Source of the DNA: Lunularia cruciata
Taxonomy: Eukaryota; Streptophyta; Marchantiopsida; Lunulariales; Lunulariaceae
Assembly (NCBI GenBank): GCA_948567375.1
Contig: OX419755.1
Location: 61,081,945-61,145,944 of the forward strand
DNA: 64,000 nucleotides
Direction of reading: 5' to 3'
Of this stretch, positions 1-12,100 are shown piece after piece. The position numbers and the translations under genes are program-made. The notes beneath the pieces are model-generated. The model searched no databases and was not told the DNA's origin. It saw nothing but the letters and a program-made list of their open reading frames with translations. Every line of letters begins with the position of its first letter. The first letter of the stretch is position 1.

Positions 1-1340
1 AAAGAAGAACAAGCAGCCTCCTACAAGTGGAACTCAAAAGAAGGTGCCAAAGAGAGCAAGGAGAAAACCTCATGTGGTCAAGAGTTCTTTGGATGAAGAG
101 GAAGGAGAAGACAAAGAAAAAAAATGAGGAAGACATAGTAGAAGAGCTTACTTTGCAAGGGATCAAGTCAATTTTGGAGTAGTAGAGGAGAAGATCATGC
201 AGAGGCAATTTCAGTCCCTCAGAAGAAGTTCAACTTGAAGGGGGAAAGTTGTGGCCAAAGAACAAGAGGATATTTGGCCCAAAGAACCTAGGATTCCAAC
301 TCAAGTGGGACCAAGTCACACAATATAGGACAAAGACCAGGTGGATGGTGAAGGTGATGTACAAAGGAATTCACCTACATGTCATCAAGAAGAGGAGGGA
401 AGACAAAGCCTTGTCACCAAAGTAGTTTAGCACACCTTGTAGTAAATGGAGTAGACTTCATAATCCTTTTAATAAGAGTCACTCTTAGGTTCTTGTAGAT
501 GTTTCTCTCTAGAGAAGAACATAGAAGAATAGCTCAATGCAATGGATTGCAATTTACTAGTGAAGTGCTTGCACATAAAATAGTACCTACATCTCAACAA
601 GAAGAGGAAGGAAGATAGAGCCTTATCACCAAAGTAGTTTAGCATTCCTTGTAGTAGATTGATTAGACTTCATAATCAATTCAATAGGACTAACTCTTAG
701 GTTTTTTTAGATGCTTCTCCCTTGGTATAGAGAAGAATGGCTTAATGCAATGGATTGAAGTTTGCTAGTGAAGTGCTTGTAGATAAACTAGTATGAAGCA
801 AAGGTGAAGATAAAAAAAGGGCAAGGAGGATTTGGACAAGGTCATAGGTTTATACCCTTTTATAAGCATCGTAGATAAGTGCAAGAAGGTGAGCACTCTA
901 AAACAAGAGAATAATGAATTCAAGAAGCATAAGCCTCATTAGTGCTAGAGTAAAAGACATAGCTATGAAGAAGAAATTTAAAGCATGTAGAGCAAGTTGA
1001 GAGCTCTTCAGATGGAAGGAAGGCAAAGGCAATGGGAATAAAAGGAGCAGCTATAGAAGAAAGAAGAAGAGAAGACACTCATCCAAGGACAATTGGCAAA
1101 TGAGAGAGTCAACATTGTCACTCAAGAATTGCATATGGCTAAATACTGAAAGGGAGTAGCAATCTAGCTTGAGGCTCTACAGGAATAACTTTAAAAGTAG
1201 TAATATGATTGAGCTACTATTAGAGCCAAGATGATGGATGAAATTACTAGTGAAATAAGTGGAGCTTTTAATTGTGTGAAAGAGGGAATAGTTAAGGATA
1301 CCAAGAACTTAAAGGATATTAGAGACAAGATGCTAGGTTC
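1..1340 (+). pseudogene. Decayed purine-rich, coiled-coil-like coding remnant
   Basis: Translations in all three plus-strand frames give Lys/Glu-rich, coiled-coil-like stretches interrupted by many stops and frame changes. Around 10-115 the peptide is basic (K/R/P-rich). Around 860-1160 it contains runs such as KQENNEF and IQGQLANERV. Around 1225-1335 it reads MMDEITSEISGAF. This composition fits a coding region (gag-like or a coiled-coil gene) that has been decaying for a long time. I do not recognise the family, and the left end runs off the window. A purine-rich non-coding repeat is the main alternative. Confidence 0.3.
372..795. repeat. 212-bp imperfect tandem duplication
   Basis: Two head-to-tail copies begin at 372 and 584. 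Both contain the shared blocks ACCAAAGTAGTTTAGCA, ACTTCATAATC, CTCTTAGGTT, GCAATGGATTG and TAGTGAAGTGCTTG in the same order and spacing. Divergence is roughly one base in five, so the duplication is old. It lies inside the decayed coding remnant at the left end of the window. Confidence 0.8.
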
Positions 1341-3213
1341 TTAATGAGGTGGAGGACGCATTGGTCACTAGAAATAGGATGGGCATTAGTTGAATCTTGA
1401 GAAGGAGTGTTATAAGCAATTTTTCTGATCCAATCCTCCAGTTCACCAATCATAACTTGAGATTGTTGTCCACCTATCAACATAAGCATGTAGATTGATG
1501 AAACATAGCATATATATAACAATGTATATGCAAAAAAATAGGTGATAACTTTTCTTGGTCTTATCTTGAGCCTAGAACCTTTAGTTCATATTTTGTATTT
1601 TTTATTTTTTGTTATGTAGTCATTTTTTATTTACTTATATTTGCTTTGCTACTTTGTTTTATTGAATGTTTCTTCACTTGCATTTGAAAATTTCTTCACC
1701 ATTGTAGTTGCTTGTGAAAATCAACACTTCTTATTCTTGTATCAAAGATTATGTCTTGCATCAAGCATTTGTGTAATCCACCTCTTATTTATGGTTGTGC
1801 TTGAGTCCAATTTTCATATGCACAATAATATATGGTAAAAATAATAGTATTATACACTCCATTTGAGACCTTATTTTATTATGAATTTTGAGGCTTGATT
1901 TTGTTGGTACCTACAAATATATGATTCAAGTGATCCTCCTTTATTAGTTCTTTAATTACTAAGATTTTGAGTTTGAGTATTCATTGGGTTGGGCAACATG
2001 ATTATTCAAAATATCAACCAAGAATGATCTCCACACAACTACAATTTTTGCATCTTGTATTTAACACAATCAGACTTGATAGAACATGGTTCAATGAGCT
2101 TGGATTCCCACTTCCACTTTATATGTACATAAATTGGTTAATAATTTCAAGCATATTATAGATTCAAAGTAATCAAGCATAAGATTTTGCTAAACCATAT
2201 GGCTAATAGATGTGAAAGTGGATTTTATGCTTTACATTGACCAAAAGGTTTTGAAATACATAATGTAGCAATTTAGTGACCAACCATTTACTAACCATGA
2301 CTATAATTCAAAGTAGGTGCTCTTGGGTGGAGAAATGATGATGGAAGTAGATAAACTTATAGTAGCTACCAATGGACAAAGAGTATCAAGATAAGCACCA
2401 AGATTGTATGTGTTTCATGAACTATATTTATGTCTTTTTATGTAAGGTCTATTTTATGTAAGGAAAACTTTGCAAGTATCATCTCTTTAACAACATGTAA
2501 AATGAAACTCAAGCTTGAAATTTCTATCATTTTATGAAATTCACAACCTACACATATTTACACTTATTACAATAATTTGGCATATTATGAAGCATTCATC
2601 TTGCAAGAATTTTCTTTATAATGCCTTAGGTTAAAAAGTCCATCACATTTCACTACAATCAAGTAATTAAACAACATAAAAATTTATAGATCAAAGAGAA
2701 CAAAAGAAAATATACAAGCATATACTTGAGAACTAGCAAATTAGCAACAATATAAAGGAGAGCTAAGAGAGAAGGTTAAAAAATTCCATTACATTTCACT
2801 AGAAATAATTGGACAGCATGAAAATATATAGATCAAGGAGAAAAAAAGAGAATATTACAAGCACATACTTGAGAACTAAAAAATTATGGTAAATTTGGAA
2901 AAGATATTGAAATTACCAACAAGACAAAGGAGAGCTAAGAGAAGGAACTATATTTTCAAGATAAACTAAAGAATTTGGATTTGTGGTTGTTAGTGGATAG
3001 TTCAAGTATAAAAATGGAGAAACTCATATACAAGAGATGTATACTTTATCTCTTTAGTGCTAGTGGCTACCCTTAATATCACATTCTTCATTATGGATAC
3101 AAAATCTGAATGGATTCTAAGTTTGTTACCTTTTTTATAATTTTTGGCATTAAAATCCATTGCTTCATCCAACATTCAACATACCACACTTAAAAATTCT
3201 AAATCTATTATAG
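1341..3213. other. AT-rich intergenic stretch, no gene seen
   Basis: About 1.9 kb of AT-rich DNA in which the open frames are all under 70 codons and match no family I know. Near 2640-2760 and 2770-2900 there are two related passages (ATTTCACTA, ATAGATCAA, GAGAACTA), suggesting an old local duplication. I see no RNA gene or regulatory signal. Confidence 0.4.
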
Positions 3214-3214
3214 G

Positions 3215-3647
3215 CATAAAAGATTGAGGAGAGAAATAGGAGAATGAAAGATCTTATTGGGACTCTTGAATGAGAGAAACTTTGAAAATGCCTTGCATGA
3301 GCTTGGGCTATGGCATTTATGGGGGAAATAAAAGCTTCTCAAAAAGCTTTCTAAAAACTACATTCTTTGAGTGCAAGTCAAGTTAATTGAGAAGCTTCTT
3401 AAGAAGTTTCTTTCTAGAAGTTGCATACTTGGCATGCAAGCTAAGCTAGTCAGGAAGTTTCCCAAGAAGCCAAGTTTCCAAAGCCAAGCCAAGTTTCCCA
3501 AGTTCCTTCTACAAGCCACCTACTTGGGCGTGCAAGCTAAGCTACTTCCAAATATTTCTAGGAGAGTCTTATAATTATTGGCTAATTTGGCCTATTTCTT
3601 ACTTCATTAGTCTCAACTAACTCATATATAAACTCTGTATTGTTACA
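3215..3647 (-). repeat. 3' LTR of the minus-strand gypsy element
   Basis: A 433-bp copy of the LTR at 8632-9065. The right end TTGTTACA is intact and the left end is mutated (CATAAAAG instead of TGTAAAAG). Just inside the element, at 3648-3660, the minus strand reads GGTGGGGGAATA, which fits a polypurine tract priming plus-strand DNA synthesis. Divergence from the other LTR is high by eye, so the insertion is old. Confidence 0.88.
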
Positions 3648-3701
3648 TATTCCCCCACCACTAGTTGGTGATATCTTTGTCACCATGGAAGCTTCAAACT
3701 C

Positions 3702-4226
3702 CTAGATAGCCATTTGTGCATTTTGGAGATGAGAAAGAGGTTCCCAAATGGCATAATGAAAGGGATACCTTTTTTGAAGGACTTTATACTCAATATGTTG
3801 TTGGTGGCTACATTGAAAGTGGCAACATGCAAGGATATGATCAACTTCATACTGCTCATGATCATTGATAAGGATGGGAAGAGGAGGAGGTTGGACATGA
3901 GAGGAAAAAGAATATGGATTAGAAACAAAGGGTTTCAACTTGGAAATATGAAAGACAAGATGGATTTGTATATGACAAGGCAAGGCAAATTGGTAAGCAA
4001 TTGGAGAAATGATTTGGGTGACATCAAATAGAACTATCCAATTAGGAGCAAGTTTACAAAATTGGGTATCAAGTAGGAGGGGTTGGTTACTGGAAGAAAG
4101 AATGACCTTATTATCAAGTTGAAAGGTGAGATCACGACAATATTGGTCCATGTATTGTCTTAGACAATTTTGAGCAACAAGGAGACGAGATTTGGCTTCT
4201 TGTAGAAATTGGGATATTATGGTCAA
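3702..4226 (-). pseudogene. Integrase C-terminus with chromodomain
   Basis: A 174-codon open stretch on the minus strand. After the integrase end (AKSRLLVAQNCLRQYMDQ), the segment HLVFHISKLKPFV is the conserved HVSxLK block. It is followed by EQYEVDHIL, then EYKVLQKRYPF and AIWEPLSHLQNAQ. The pattern E.EV..IL … Y.V.WKG.P … TWEP...L.NA defines a chromodomain, which in chromoviruses directs integration to methylated-histone chromatin. The conserved W-K-G is Q-K-R here, so histone binding is probably lost. Confidence 0.9.
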
Positions 4227-4507
4227 GAGGGTGGAAATATGAGGGATATGAGATGGAGGAAGAGCAAGAATTGATCTGGGACAAGTGGATCTTGCCCAAA
4301 ATTAAGGAAGAAAAGAGAGAATCTGGTACTTGTTTGTTTGGAACCATTGTAAATAAACTCAGTAATTGTAAAACATTTATCCTAGTTGGTATGATGAATG
4401 TTGAGAAAGGCATGAAGCTTATCATCTAAGGTGCAATTTTCACATTTGGTTTGTCCATTAATTTGAGGATGATAGGCCTTGGATAAAATAAGCTTGGTGC
4501 CAAGTAT

Positions 4508-4974
4508 CTAATAGAGTGCTTGCCAAAATTTTCCAATGAAATGAGGATCACGGTTGGAGATGAGTACCCAATGCATCTCATGATACTTGAAGATATTGTT
4601 GAAGTAGATTTGGGCCAACGTTGGAGCATTGACTATATCAAAGGCTGGTTCAAAATGGATTTTCTTACTAAACTTATCCACAAACAACATGATTTTTGTG
4701 TGACCTTGCTTTGTCTTGGGCAAGAAGGTGATGAGATCTAAGCTCATGTGTTCACATCAAGAAGATGGGATGGGAAGTGGTTGAAGTAGGCCACTTGGTT
4801 CTTGGTTGCTAGTCTTGTTGCATTGGCAACTCTCACAAGATTAGACAAACTCTTGAACATCTTGTGCCATGCTGGGCCACCACCATTGGTGGGGACCCAA
4901 GGTCTTGTCCATACCCACGTGACCAATGATTGGTAAATCATGGGCTTCTTGAAGGTGCACAAGTTATAGATCAC
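4508..4974 (-). pseudogene. Integrase zinc region and catalytic core remnant
   Basis: Minus strand 4974-4744 keeps part of the zinc-binding N-terminus. 4747-4508 reads as the DDE core: SLDLITFLPKTKQGHTKIM (first Asp), LFVDKFSKKIHF, and VLISNRDPHFIGKFWQALY (second Asp in the usual S-D/N-R-D-P-x-F box). The frame then breaks before the Glu. Homology to plant chromovirus integrases is plain in the blocks VDKFSK and DPHF.G.FW. Confidence 0.88.
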
Positions 4975-5402
4975 CCTTGGTTAGAACATAGATCCAGTTT
5001 TCATAAAATAAAAGGCCATCCTTGAAGAAAATGGTGTTGTATTCCTTATCATGTGTTACAAGATGACCTTGTATCATCCAAAAGAAGGGTTCTTCTTGTA
5101 AAATGATCTTAAACTCAATTTGGACTTTTGAGTCAATTAACACTATCATAATTGCCATAGTGATGAGAGGAAGAGTCTTCAAATCAAATGGTCATGATAG
5201 TTCATATAGAGATGACTTGGAACCTATTGGGTTTGTACTCAAGTTTGATGTTTATCAATTGTAGTTGTTCCTCCCATCGATAATGTCTACTCTTCATGTG
5301 ATCCAAATGTAATGTTTGCAACAAGGGTTTGTGATCAATTTGCATGATCACTTTTCCCCCAAAAGGAATAAGGCCTCCATACCTTGGTGGTATATACCAT
5401 TG

Positions 5403-5690
5403 CTAGTTGTTCTTCATCTCAAGTAGAGTAATTCCTTTATGCATTATTTGGTTGGCAAGACACAAAGGGAATAGGATGTAACACATTTGGAAATTCCTAA
5501 TACAACACAACTCAATGGCAAAGTTAGAAGTATAAAAGTCAACCACACAAGATAGTTGATGATCATATGGTTGAAGAATGGGTCTTGAAGACACCATATA
5601 TTTCAACTTTTAGAATGTTTCTTTGTGCTTGGTGGTCCACTTAAAGCTTGAGGACTTCTCCAAGAGGTTGATCAATGGTGCACCGGTCTA
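5403..5690 (-). pseudogene. RNase H region remnant of the gypsy element
   Basis: The minus strand reads APLINLLEK, then FKWTTKHKETFQKLK, then a RNase H start with VVDFYTSNFAIELCC (usual V-D-A-S-x-x-A-I-G) and finally MHKGITLLEMKNN. The metal-binding Asp of the V-x-D block is present but its context is altered. The reading is cut off from the RT part by the insertion at about 5690-5936. Confidence 0.75.
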
Positions 5691-5936
5691 CTTGGGGTTT
5701 TATAAGGGTGGTGTAAAGCTATCTTGTACACATGATAGCTGTGCCAAAAAGTATCACGGTATGCTGAAAGGATTTTGACAGGACCCGGTCTGCTTCCCAG
5801 CGTGGTCACACGTCCTGGGAAGTCAGAGGATCCATATGACCTGCCTACTGTTAACGCAGCCGGCAAGGGTACTCCTTGCGGTAATAAGAAACTTCCCGTC
5901 CTATGGCTCCTTGCATCCCATCGAGCTAGTTACATG
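5690..5936. other. GC-rich foreign insertion inside the gypsy element
   Basis: The retrotransposon reading on the minus strand is continuous in sense from GLASFYQ (about 5985) to APLINLLEK (about 5680), which should be almost adjacent. Instead about 240 bp of much GC- and CpG-richer DNA separates them. Nothing in this piece matches gypsy proteins. It has no A-tail and no obvious target duplication that I could find. It may be a small non-autonomous transposon or a captured fragment. Boundaries are approximate. Confidence 0.6.
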
Positions 5937-6140
5937 AACATACTAGTGGATAAATCATTGGTAAAAACTTGCCAATCCATTAAATGCCCACACTTCTATG
6001 GCATCCTTTGGAGTAGGCCAATCAATAATGGCCTTGATTTTCTCCTCTTCCATCTTGATCCTCTTTGATGAGACCTTATGACCCAAGAAGGTAACTTCCT
6101 TTTGCCAAAAGGCACACTTTGACTTCTTGTTGTAGAACTT

Positions 6141-6590
6141 CTATCGACTTAGTTGTCTTATGAATTTTTGCACATGATTTGCATATTCTACTTCTATCTT
6201 GCTATAGATTAGATTATCATTCAATAACACCACCATATACCAATCCAATAGCCCATCTAATACTTGATGCATCCAATCTATGAAGATAGTTGGAGCATTA
6301 ATGAGCTCAAAAGGTAGAACTCTGCATTCAAAATGGCCATAACTTGTATGAAAGGAAGTCTTTTGCACATCCTCTCTATCAATAGGAATAGGAGTTTACC
6401 ACTAGCACTTTGAAATTCCGACTTGGAGAAATATCATGCTCCACTCAATTGATCTAGCAAGTCATCAATTCAAGGCAAGGGATATGCATTCTTCATTATT
6501 TGTTTATTGTGGCCATGGCAATCAATACAAAAGCAAAGTCCTCCATCCTTCTTTGGGATAAATAGTATTGGTGTTCCCCAAGGAGATTTA
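6141..6590 (-). pseudogene. Reverse transcriptase remnant
   Basis: On the minus strand the fingers region reads GTPILFIPKKDGGLCFCID, followed by KNAYPLP and IDDLLDQLSGA with a stop between. The palm region (6368-6141) reads KTSFHTSYGHFE, LPFELINAPTIF and VVLLNDNLIYSK. The last block is the Y/F-x-D-D catalytic box, and here the first Asp is Asn, so the enzyme would not polymerise. Frame changes separate fingers and palm. Confidence 0.88.
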
Positions 6591-6978
6591 CTATGTTGTG
6601 TGAAATCCTTCTACAACAACTCTGTTAATGTTTTTCAAAGGTCATCCAACTCCTTTGGTGAGAACCAATAGATTGGTCTTCTCACTAGAATACTTCTTAG
6701 GAATAATTCAATCTTGAAGGTCATATCACAATTGGAGGTAATCTCTTTGATAGATCATCTTGAAACACATCTACAAACTCCTAAACTGTTTGATCAACCA
6801 TTGCTTGATGATTGTTTTGGTCCTCATCAAATACTCCATGGGCAATCTGCTTGATACACACCACAAAAATATACTTATCTTCTTCCAAAGTTTGGTCTAT
6901 GTCTACTTTATTGACAAACTTCTCTCCTTGGGATTGACTATTCTTAGGTGTCTTACTTAAAGGTGCCAAATAACCTAG

Positions 6979-7540
6979 TCAATAGTTCCCACCTTGGTGT
7001 TTTACTTGAATTTTTTGTTGGGTCCAATTAAATTGAAACTTATGATGTTCAAGCCAAGGTAAACCTATAATGACATCATAATGTAGAGGTTCCACTACAA
7101 ACCTCATTTTACTCCAAATACTCCTTCCTAATCTTGAATATAATAGGATGTGAGGTATGGAATGTAGAACACTTTTTACCATCCACCATCATCAATCTAT
7201 TTCCAATTACTGGCTTGATAGAAATATTTAATTCCTTAGTTAATTACATGGATATGTAACTCTTTAAACTTCCAATATCAACCAAAATCTTACAACCACA
7301 ATCATATATCATACCTTGCAAGTGAAACAAACTTGTATAGGTCAAGCTTTTAATCTTATTGGAGCTAATCAAGTTTTCAATAGGTGGTTTGAGTTCTCTT
7401 ATTAATTCCTTGTTTTCTTGATGATCGCTCTCCATGAGCTCCATTTGGGCAATTTGTTGATGTTGTCCATTCTTGAGTGGACATTCTACAAAGCAATGCA
7501 CAATTTGGTGATAATAAAAGCAATTACTATTTTTTTGCAA
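6979..7540 (-). pseudogene. Nucleocapsid knuckle and aspartic protease remnant
   Basis: At 7540-7460 (minus) the peptide CFYYHQIVHCFVECP resembles a CCHC zinc knuckle whose second Cys has become Tyr. At 7300-7245 the segment ILVDIGSLKSYIS matches the protease active-site block (usual D-T-G), here D-I-G. At 7105-7050 VIIGLPWLEHHKFQFNW matches the conserved (I/L)LGM.WL block that ends retroviral-type proteases. Stops and a frame change separate these pieces. The catalytic DTG and the knuckle are both damaged. Confidence 0.75.
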
Positions 7541-7659
7541 TCTTTTCCTATTTGTTGGACCAAGTGGTTTCTATTGGATGGCATTGATCTCCATTGGTAT
7601 TGGCTACTCTACTTGTGTGTAGTTTTTGGGCAGGTTCTATGAAGGTCAAGGTCAGGACT

Positions 7660-7985
7660 AAGTTTTCACAACCAAAGAATCAAAGCGCTTAGCCAGTTGT
7701 ATGGTTTCCTCCAAGTGTTTAGGCTCCCACATAGTCATTTCCAATTTGGTATGTGACTTCAAGCCCCTCACAAATTGATCTAGAGCTTCAACTTCTGATA
7801 TATCTAGAATTTACATTATGGTGTTCTTAAATTGAGTGATGTAGCTTCTTATAGAACCAATTTGCTTCAATTCTTCCAACCTTTCTTGTGCGGCTCTTGT
7901 GGTATTTATAACTTGGAATTGCCCAATTATTGTGCTCTTAAACTCTTCCAATGTTGAGATTGGTGCAACAAATTGTTGTTTAGCT
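7660..7985 (-). pseudogene. gag capsid region (Retrotrans_gag) of the gypsy element
   Basis: The minus strand translates almost without interruption to a typical retrotransposon Gag segment. It contains STLEEFKSTIIGQF, RAAQERLEELKQIGSIRSYI, then LDQFVRGLKSHTKLEM and MWEPKHLEETIQLAKRFDSL. The order (TW/EEF, LxxLKQ.GS..Y...F, F..GL) is that of the plant gypsy gag domain, which forms the virus-like particle. One stop interrupts it near 7815. It is the best preserved part of this element. Confidence 0.88.
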
Positions 7986-8615
7986 TAATCTACTCAAAAT
8001 TGCCACCATAGTTTTGCCACTCCATCCAATTGGTTTGAAGCCAAGAGAATCCACTCAGAATTGACACCATAGTTTTCCACTCCGTCCAATTGGTTCAAGG
8101 ACAAGAGAATCAGTCTCCATTCATCTTGAGGATTTGTAGCTATAAAACATTATTCACAATCAAACACAAAATTCTCCATTGTGACTAGAAGTGTCTTGCC
8201 TTCAAATACTTTGGGCTTCAAAAATCAATTTTTCTCTTCTCCTTCTTGAAATGGTGCTCTCTATACATGCTCTTGTTGTTGATGATCTTGTTCTCCCAAA
8301 AATCAAGTAAGGTGTTTGATTTGTTGCTACATTGCAATAATAACTTTGGGCATTACCGCCATAGCTACTACTCTATCAAAATACCTACAATTTTTATAAG
8401 TTAACACATAAATGTAACACATCCACAGTTCTCCATAAGCTACAATCTGAAGTACCAAGGGTTCATCAGACAATGTGATTCTATTCAAAAAAATTCTACC
8501 CAAAGTGTGAGATAATGATCTACATGAAATGATGCTTGGGTATTACATGGATACAAAAATCCCAATGGTTTGGTGGAAATAGATTTGGTGATCCATAAAT
8601 TCCATCTATCTCATT

Positions 8616-8631
8616 CTTGATCTAATGCCAA
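8616..8631 (-). other. Probable primer-binding site (tRNA-iMet type, mutated)
   Basis: Immediately inside the 5' LTR the minus strand reads TTGGCATTAGATC. The usual plant gypsy site complementary to initiator methionine tRNA is TTGGTATCAGAGC. Ten of thirteen positions agree and the position is exactly where a PBS should be, directly after the LTR end. Confidence 0.65.
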
Positions 8632-9065
8632 TGTAAAAGACCAAAGAGAGAAATAAGAGAATGGAAGATTGGAATGAAAGATCACATTACAACTCTTGAA
8701 TGAGAAAATCTCCAAAAATGCCTAGCATGAGCTTTGGCTAGGTATTTACAGATAACATACAAGGCTCTTGAGAAGCTTCTCAAGAGCTTCCTAAAAGCTA
8801 TTTTCTTTGAGTGCAAGCCAAGTTAACCAAGAAGCTTCCTTTTAGAAGTTACTTACTTGGTATGCAAGCTAAGCTAGCTAGGAAGATTCTAAAGAAGCTT
8901 ATTCTAGAAGTTATCACTTGATATGCATATTAGCCAATACTTGGTAGGTACCACCAAGTAGCTTCCTATATATTTCTAGAAAATTCTTATAATTCTTGAC
9001 TAATTTGGCCTTTTTGCTACTTCATTAGTCTCAACTAACTCATCTATAAACTCCATATTGTTACA
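8632..9065 (-). repeat. 5' LTR of the minus-strand gypsy element
   Basis: A 434-bp terminal repeat that starts TGTAA and ends TTACA on the plus strand, a perfect 5-bp terminal inversion. It shares order and wording with 3215-3647, for example TTCATTAGTCTCAACTAACTC and CTTTGAGTGCAAG. Since the element is on the minus strand, this right-hand copy is the upstream LTR. A long (TA)n tract starts just beyond it at 9074. Confidence 0.9.
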
Positions 9066-9070
9066 ATAGT

Positions 9071-9073
<3 letters not shown>

Positions 9074-9168
<95 letters not shown>

Positions 9169-9183
9169 TTATTTATTTATTTA
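9074..9183. repeat. (TA)n microsatellite followed by (TTTA)n
   Basis: About 90 bp of uninterrupted TA dinucleotides, then about five TTTA units. It abuts the right LTR of the minus-strand gypsy element, leaving only eight bases between. Confidence 0.97.
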
Positions 9184-12100
9184 CTTCCTTGCCTCATATT
9201 GTAGAATCTAACTCCTTAAAACACATCAACATATAATCTCTACATTTGTGTTTGATGTCTAAATCCAACATACATTACACACATCCAAACACCTTTGACT
9301 AGTCATCAATGAATACTAAGTCCAAATCCATTGCACAAATTCTCATACTAGAATGCATACCAATATTATATAATATAAGTAAAAAATATAATCCTTTCAA
9401 AATTTTAAAATATTTCTCCTTATCTTTAGATTTGGATTCTAGATCCATAATTTTCACTAAATGCACATGGATACAAAGTCCACTTTTTTTTGAAGTAAAT
9501 CTCACAAGATCTAGAATAGTGCTTTCTTATATCATTAAACATCACTAATCATATGATGTAATTCTTGAGGATAACTCTTTGATGCCAAATCATGGAGATA
9601 GTAGAAGGTCTTTAGAAACTATATATATATATATATAGGCTTTCAACAAGATCAAGCAAGGATAAGACATCAAACAACAAGATCAATTGCATAAGGATAT
9701 AAGAAGAAAGAGGGCACTCATATCTAAAAATTAATGATAATAGAAAGCTTGAGGTAATTCTAATGTGTGGATGCAATATTGGACTATTAAAACTCTATAA
9801 CCAAGATTATGGAATTTTTAGCTCAAGATTACATTCTCAAGTGATATTTAAAAAAAAATCCAATTATGATGCAAGAGATGGGTATAATTTTTTTTGCAAG
9901 AGATAAAAAAAGTGCATTCAATAAAACATAATAAAAACAACATCCATTTATGACCTAAGAGATGCATATAAATTTTTTGGAAGAGATGAAAAAAGTGTAC
10001 TGATACTTAAAGCAAACAATATGTTTAAAGAGAACTTAGTATTACAAGGGAGTTTTGGACAATCAATCAATCATTCCTTCAAGTCCAAAAACTTATGATA
10101 TAATCTCTTTCATTGACTTATCTTTGTCAATATGCCTATATATTAGAAATATGATACATGAACCTTTAAAATTGGTCTTTGTAAATGAGCATAAATTATG
10201 GATAGTTGATGGAAAACCTTTTGCAACTAATACAAACAACTTACCCTTTGCAAGTGCCAAACAAACCAAACACCAAATTTCTAGATCAAAATATTCAGAA
10301 TGGTGCTATTGCACATTGTGCTCAATTTAAAAACCTATAGGGTTCTTAGACATTAATTTATTTGCAATTAACACATAAGTTCTTCTATTCTAGATGATTT
10401 TGGAGTCTCTCTTTGTTTGCAAATTTATGTAAGTGACTAAACCTTAGAAAACAATATATGACAACAAATCTAGAGCAAATAGAAGGGATTCAATTTAATG
10501 TATTGGTTCTGAGAATATCATTTTTTCTCTCAATGTGTTTTCCATGAACATCTCCAACAATCACACTTCCTTTCAAATAAGGAGTTTTGGTTATAGATAT
10601 TATATTAACAATGACAAGTTGAGCATACAAAGGATAAATGGTTGAGGAAAAAGTCCAATACTTCATCCCAAAACCATACATAAGAGTCTTGCTAATGACT
10701 ATGTGTAATATTAAGGATGGAAGACTCTATATGAAATCCATATATTGTATCAATTTGTTCAATACATTTTCTTGTATAAACTTGTATATGATCCATAAAT
10801 TTTAGCTTCTTCCAAAGGCATTTTTCACTTTTTCCTAGGTAGTTTTATAGATTGTCCAAATAGCTAATAGATTGGAAGTTTGGCAAGTGTGCATTGATAT
10901 GAATTTGACAAAAGAAGAAGTTGATTTCTTAGAAAGAATGATCTTAAACCAATTGTTGTGATCTACTCCAAAATACATCTGTATTCTTTACCTCTCAAAA
11001 TAGATATGGACTTATTTTTAGAAGTTCTAAACCAAGTGGGTAATCTGACTGTCATTGTACAATAATATTTTTTATAAAGAAAAATCATGGATCTTATCAA
11101 GTGTGGAATAATTTTCAAGAGAAATGACAATGGACTTAAATTTTGTTTTATATAAATATCAAGATCAAGTTATGCTGCAGAGTTATCTAGTCCATTTTTC
11201 TAGTTATCATTCTTACTTCTACATGGAGTTCATGAGATACTTAGGTGCTAAGAAGTCAAATCTTCCACTTAAATATATGGACCATGTCTATTTAGACATA
11301 TCAGTCATATTTTAATTAAGATTTGGTTCATCAACCAAAATATCAAGTGTAGAGTTGAGTCTAATCCTTTAAAAGTATCTAATTATAGATTCTTTAATAA
11401 AGGAAGTATTGATCATTGGAATAAAATACATAAATATGACTTTGGTTTTTAGTATATATATATTCCACTACATTTCACCAATTGATGGATTACACCTAAA
11501 TTTATGACCATTGATCTTGTGCCTAAGCCTAAAAGATAAATGATATGATAAATGCCAAAATAAATAGTTCCATTCTATTATCCTTTACACTTTTTAACTC
11601 CAAGTTCCTTTATTTTGAATCTGCCATCTGAACCAATAAATTTAGTTTGCATTATAGGTTTAAAACAAGATAGTGGAAGGATTAAGGGTTTTGGGATATA
11701 GATCTATCTATGTAGAGTTAAGTGATGTAGTTCTAATTTGAAAGTCATGCACTTTGTATGAGTAATTGTAGGCTAGATTGAGTGGGAGTGAGGAATCTTG
11801 ATGCATGAACGTGAGTGAGGGAAGTCATTTGTGTGGAACTAGAATGTGCAACTCTCGTGGCTTTGCAGTTCAAGAACAATATAAAGATAGGTCACCACTC
11901 ACCTAGAGTATCATAAGTAACACCAATCTGTAAGATTCAACAACATAGTCATTCAAGAATCTTGTGATGTCATGCCTTTGGAGAAGGAGATAATGTTATG
12001 CCACAATCATATTTGTCAAAGTGAGTGGATCCTTGTGAGATCTTACTCTTTGTTAGTTTGCATGTTCAAAGACACTATTCATGAGACACCTTAATAATAT

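Larger units (their letters stand above)
3214..9065 (-). mobile_element. Inactivated Ty3/gypsy LTR retrotransposon (chromovirus type)
   Basis: A 5.85-kb element read on the minus strand. From right to left it has a 5' LTR (8632-9065), a primer-binding-like site, gag, a CCHC-like knuckle and protease, reverse transcriptase, RNase H, integrase with an H2C2-type zinc region, a C-terminal chromodomain, and the 3' LTR (3215-3647). The flanking bases ATAGG (left) and ATAGT (right) look like a mutated 5-bp target-site duplication. RT before integrase places it in Ty3/gypsy (Metaviridae), and the chromodomain places it among chromoviruses. Every domain carries stops or frameshifts and some catalytic residues are replaced, so it is dead. 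A foreign GC-rich piece sits inside it at about 5690-5936. Confidence 0.93.
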
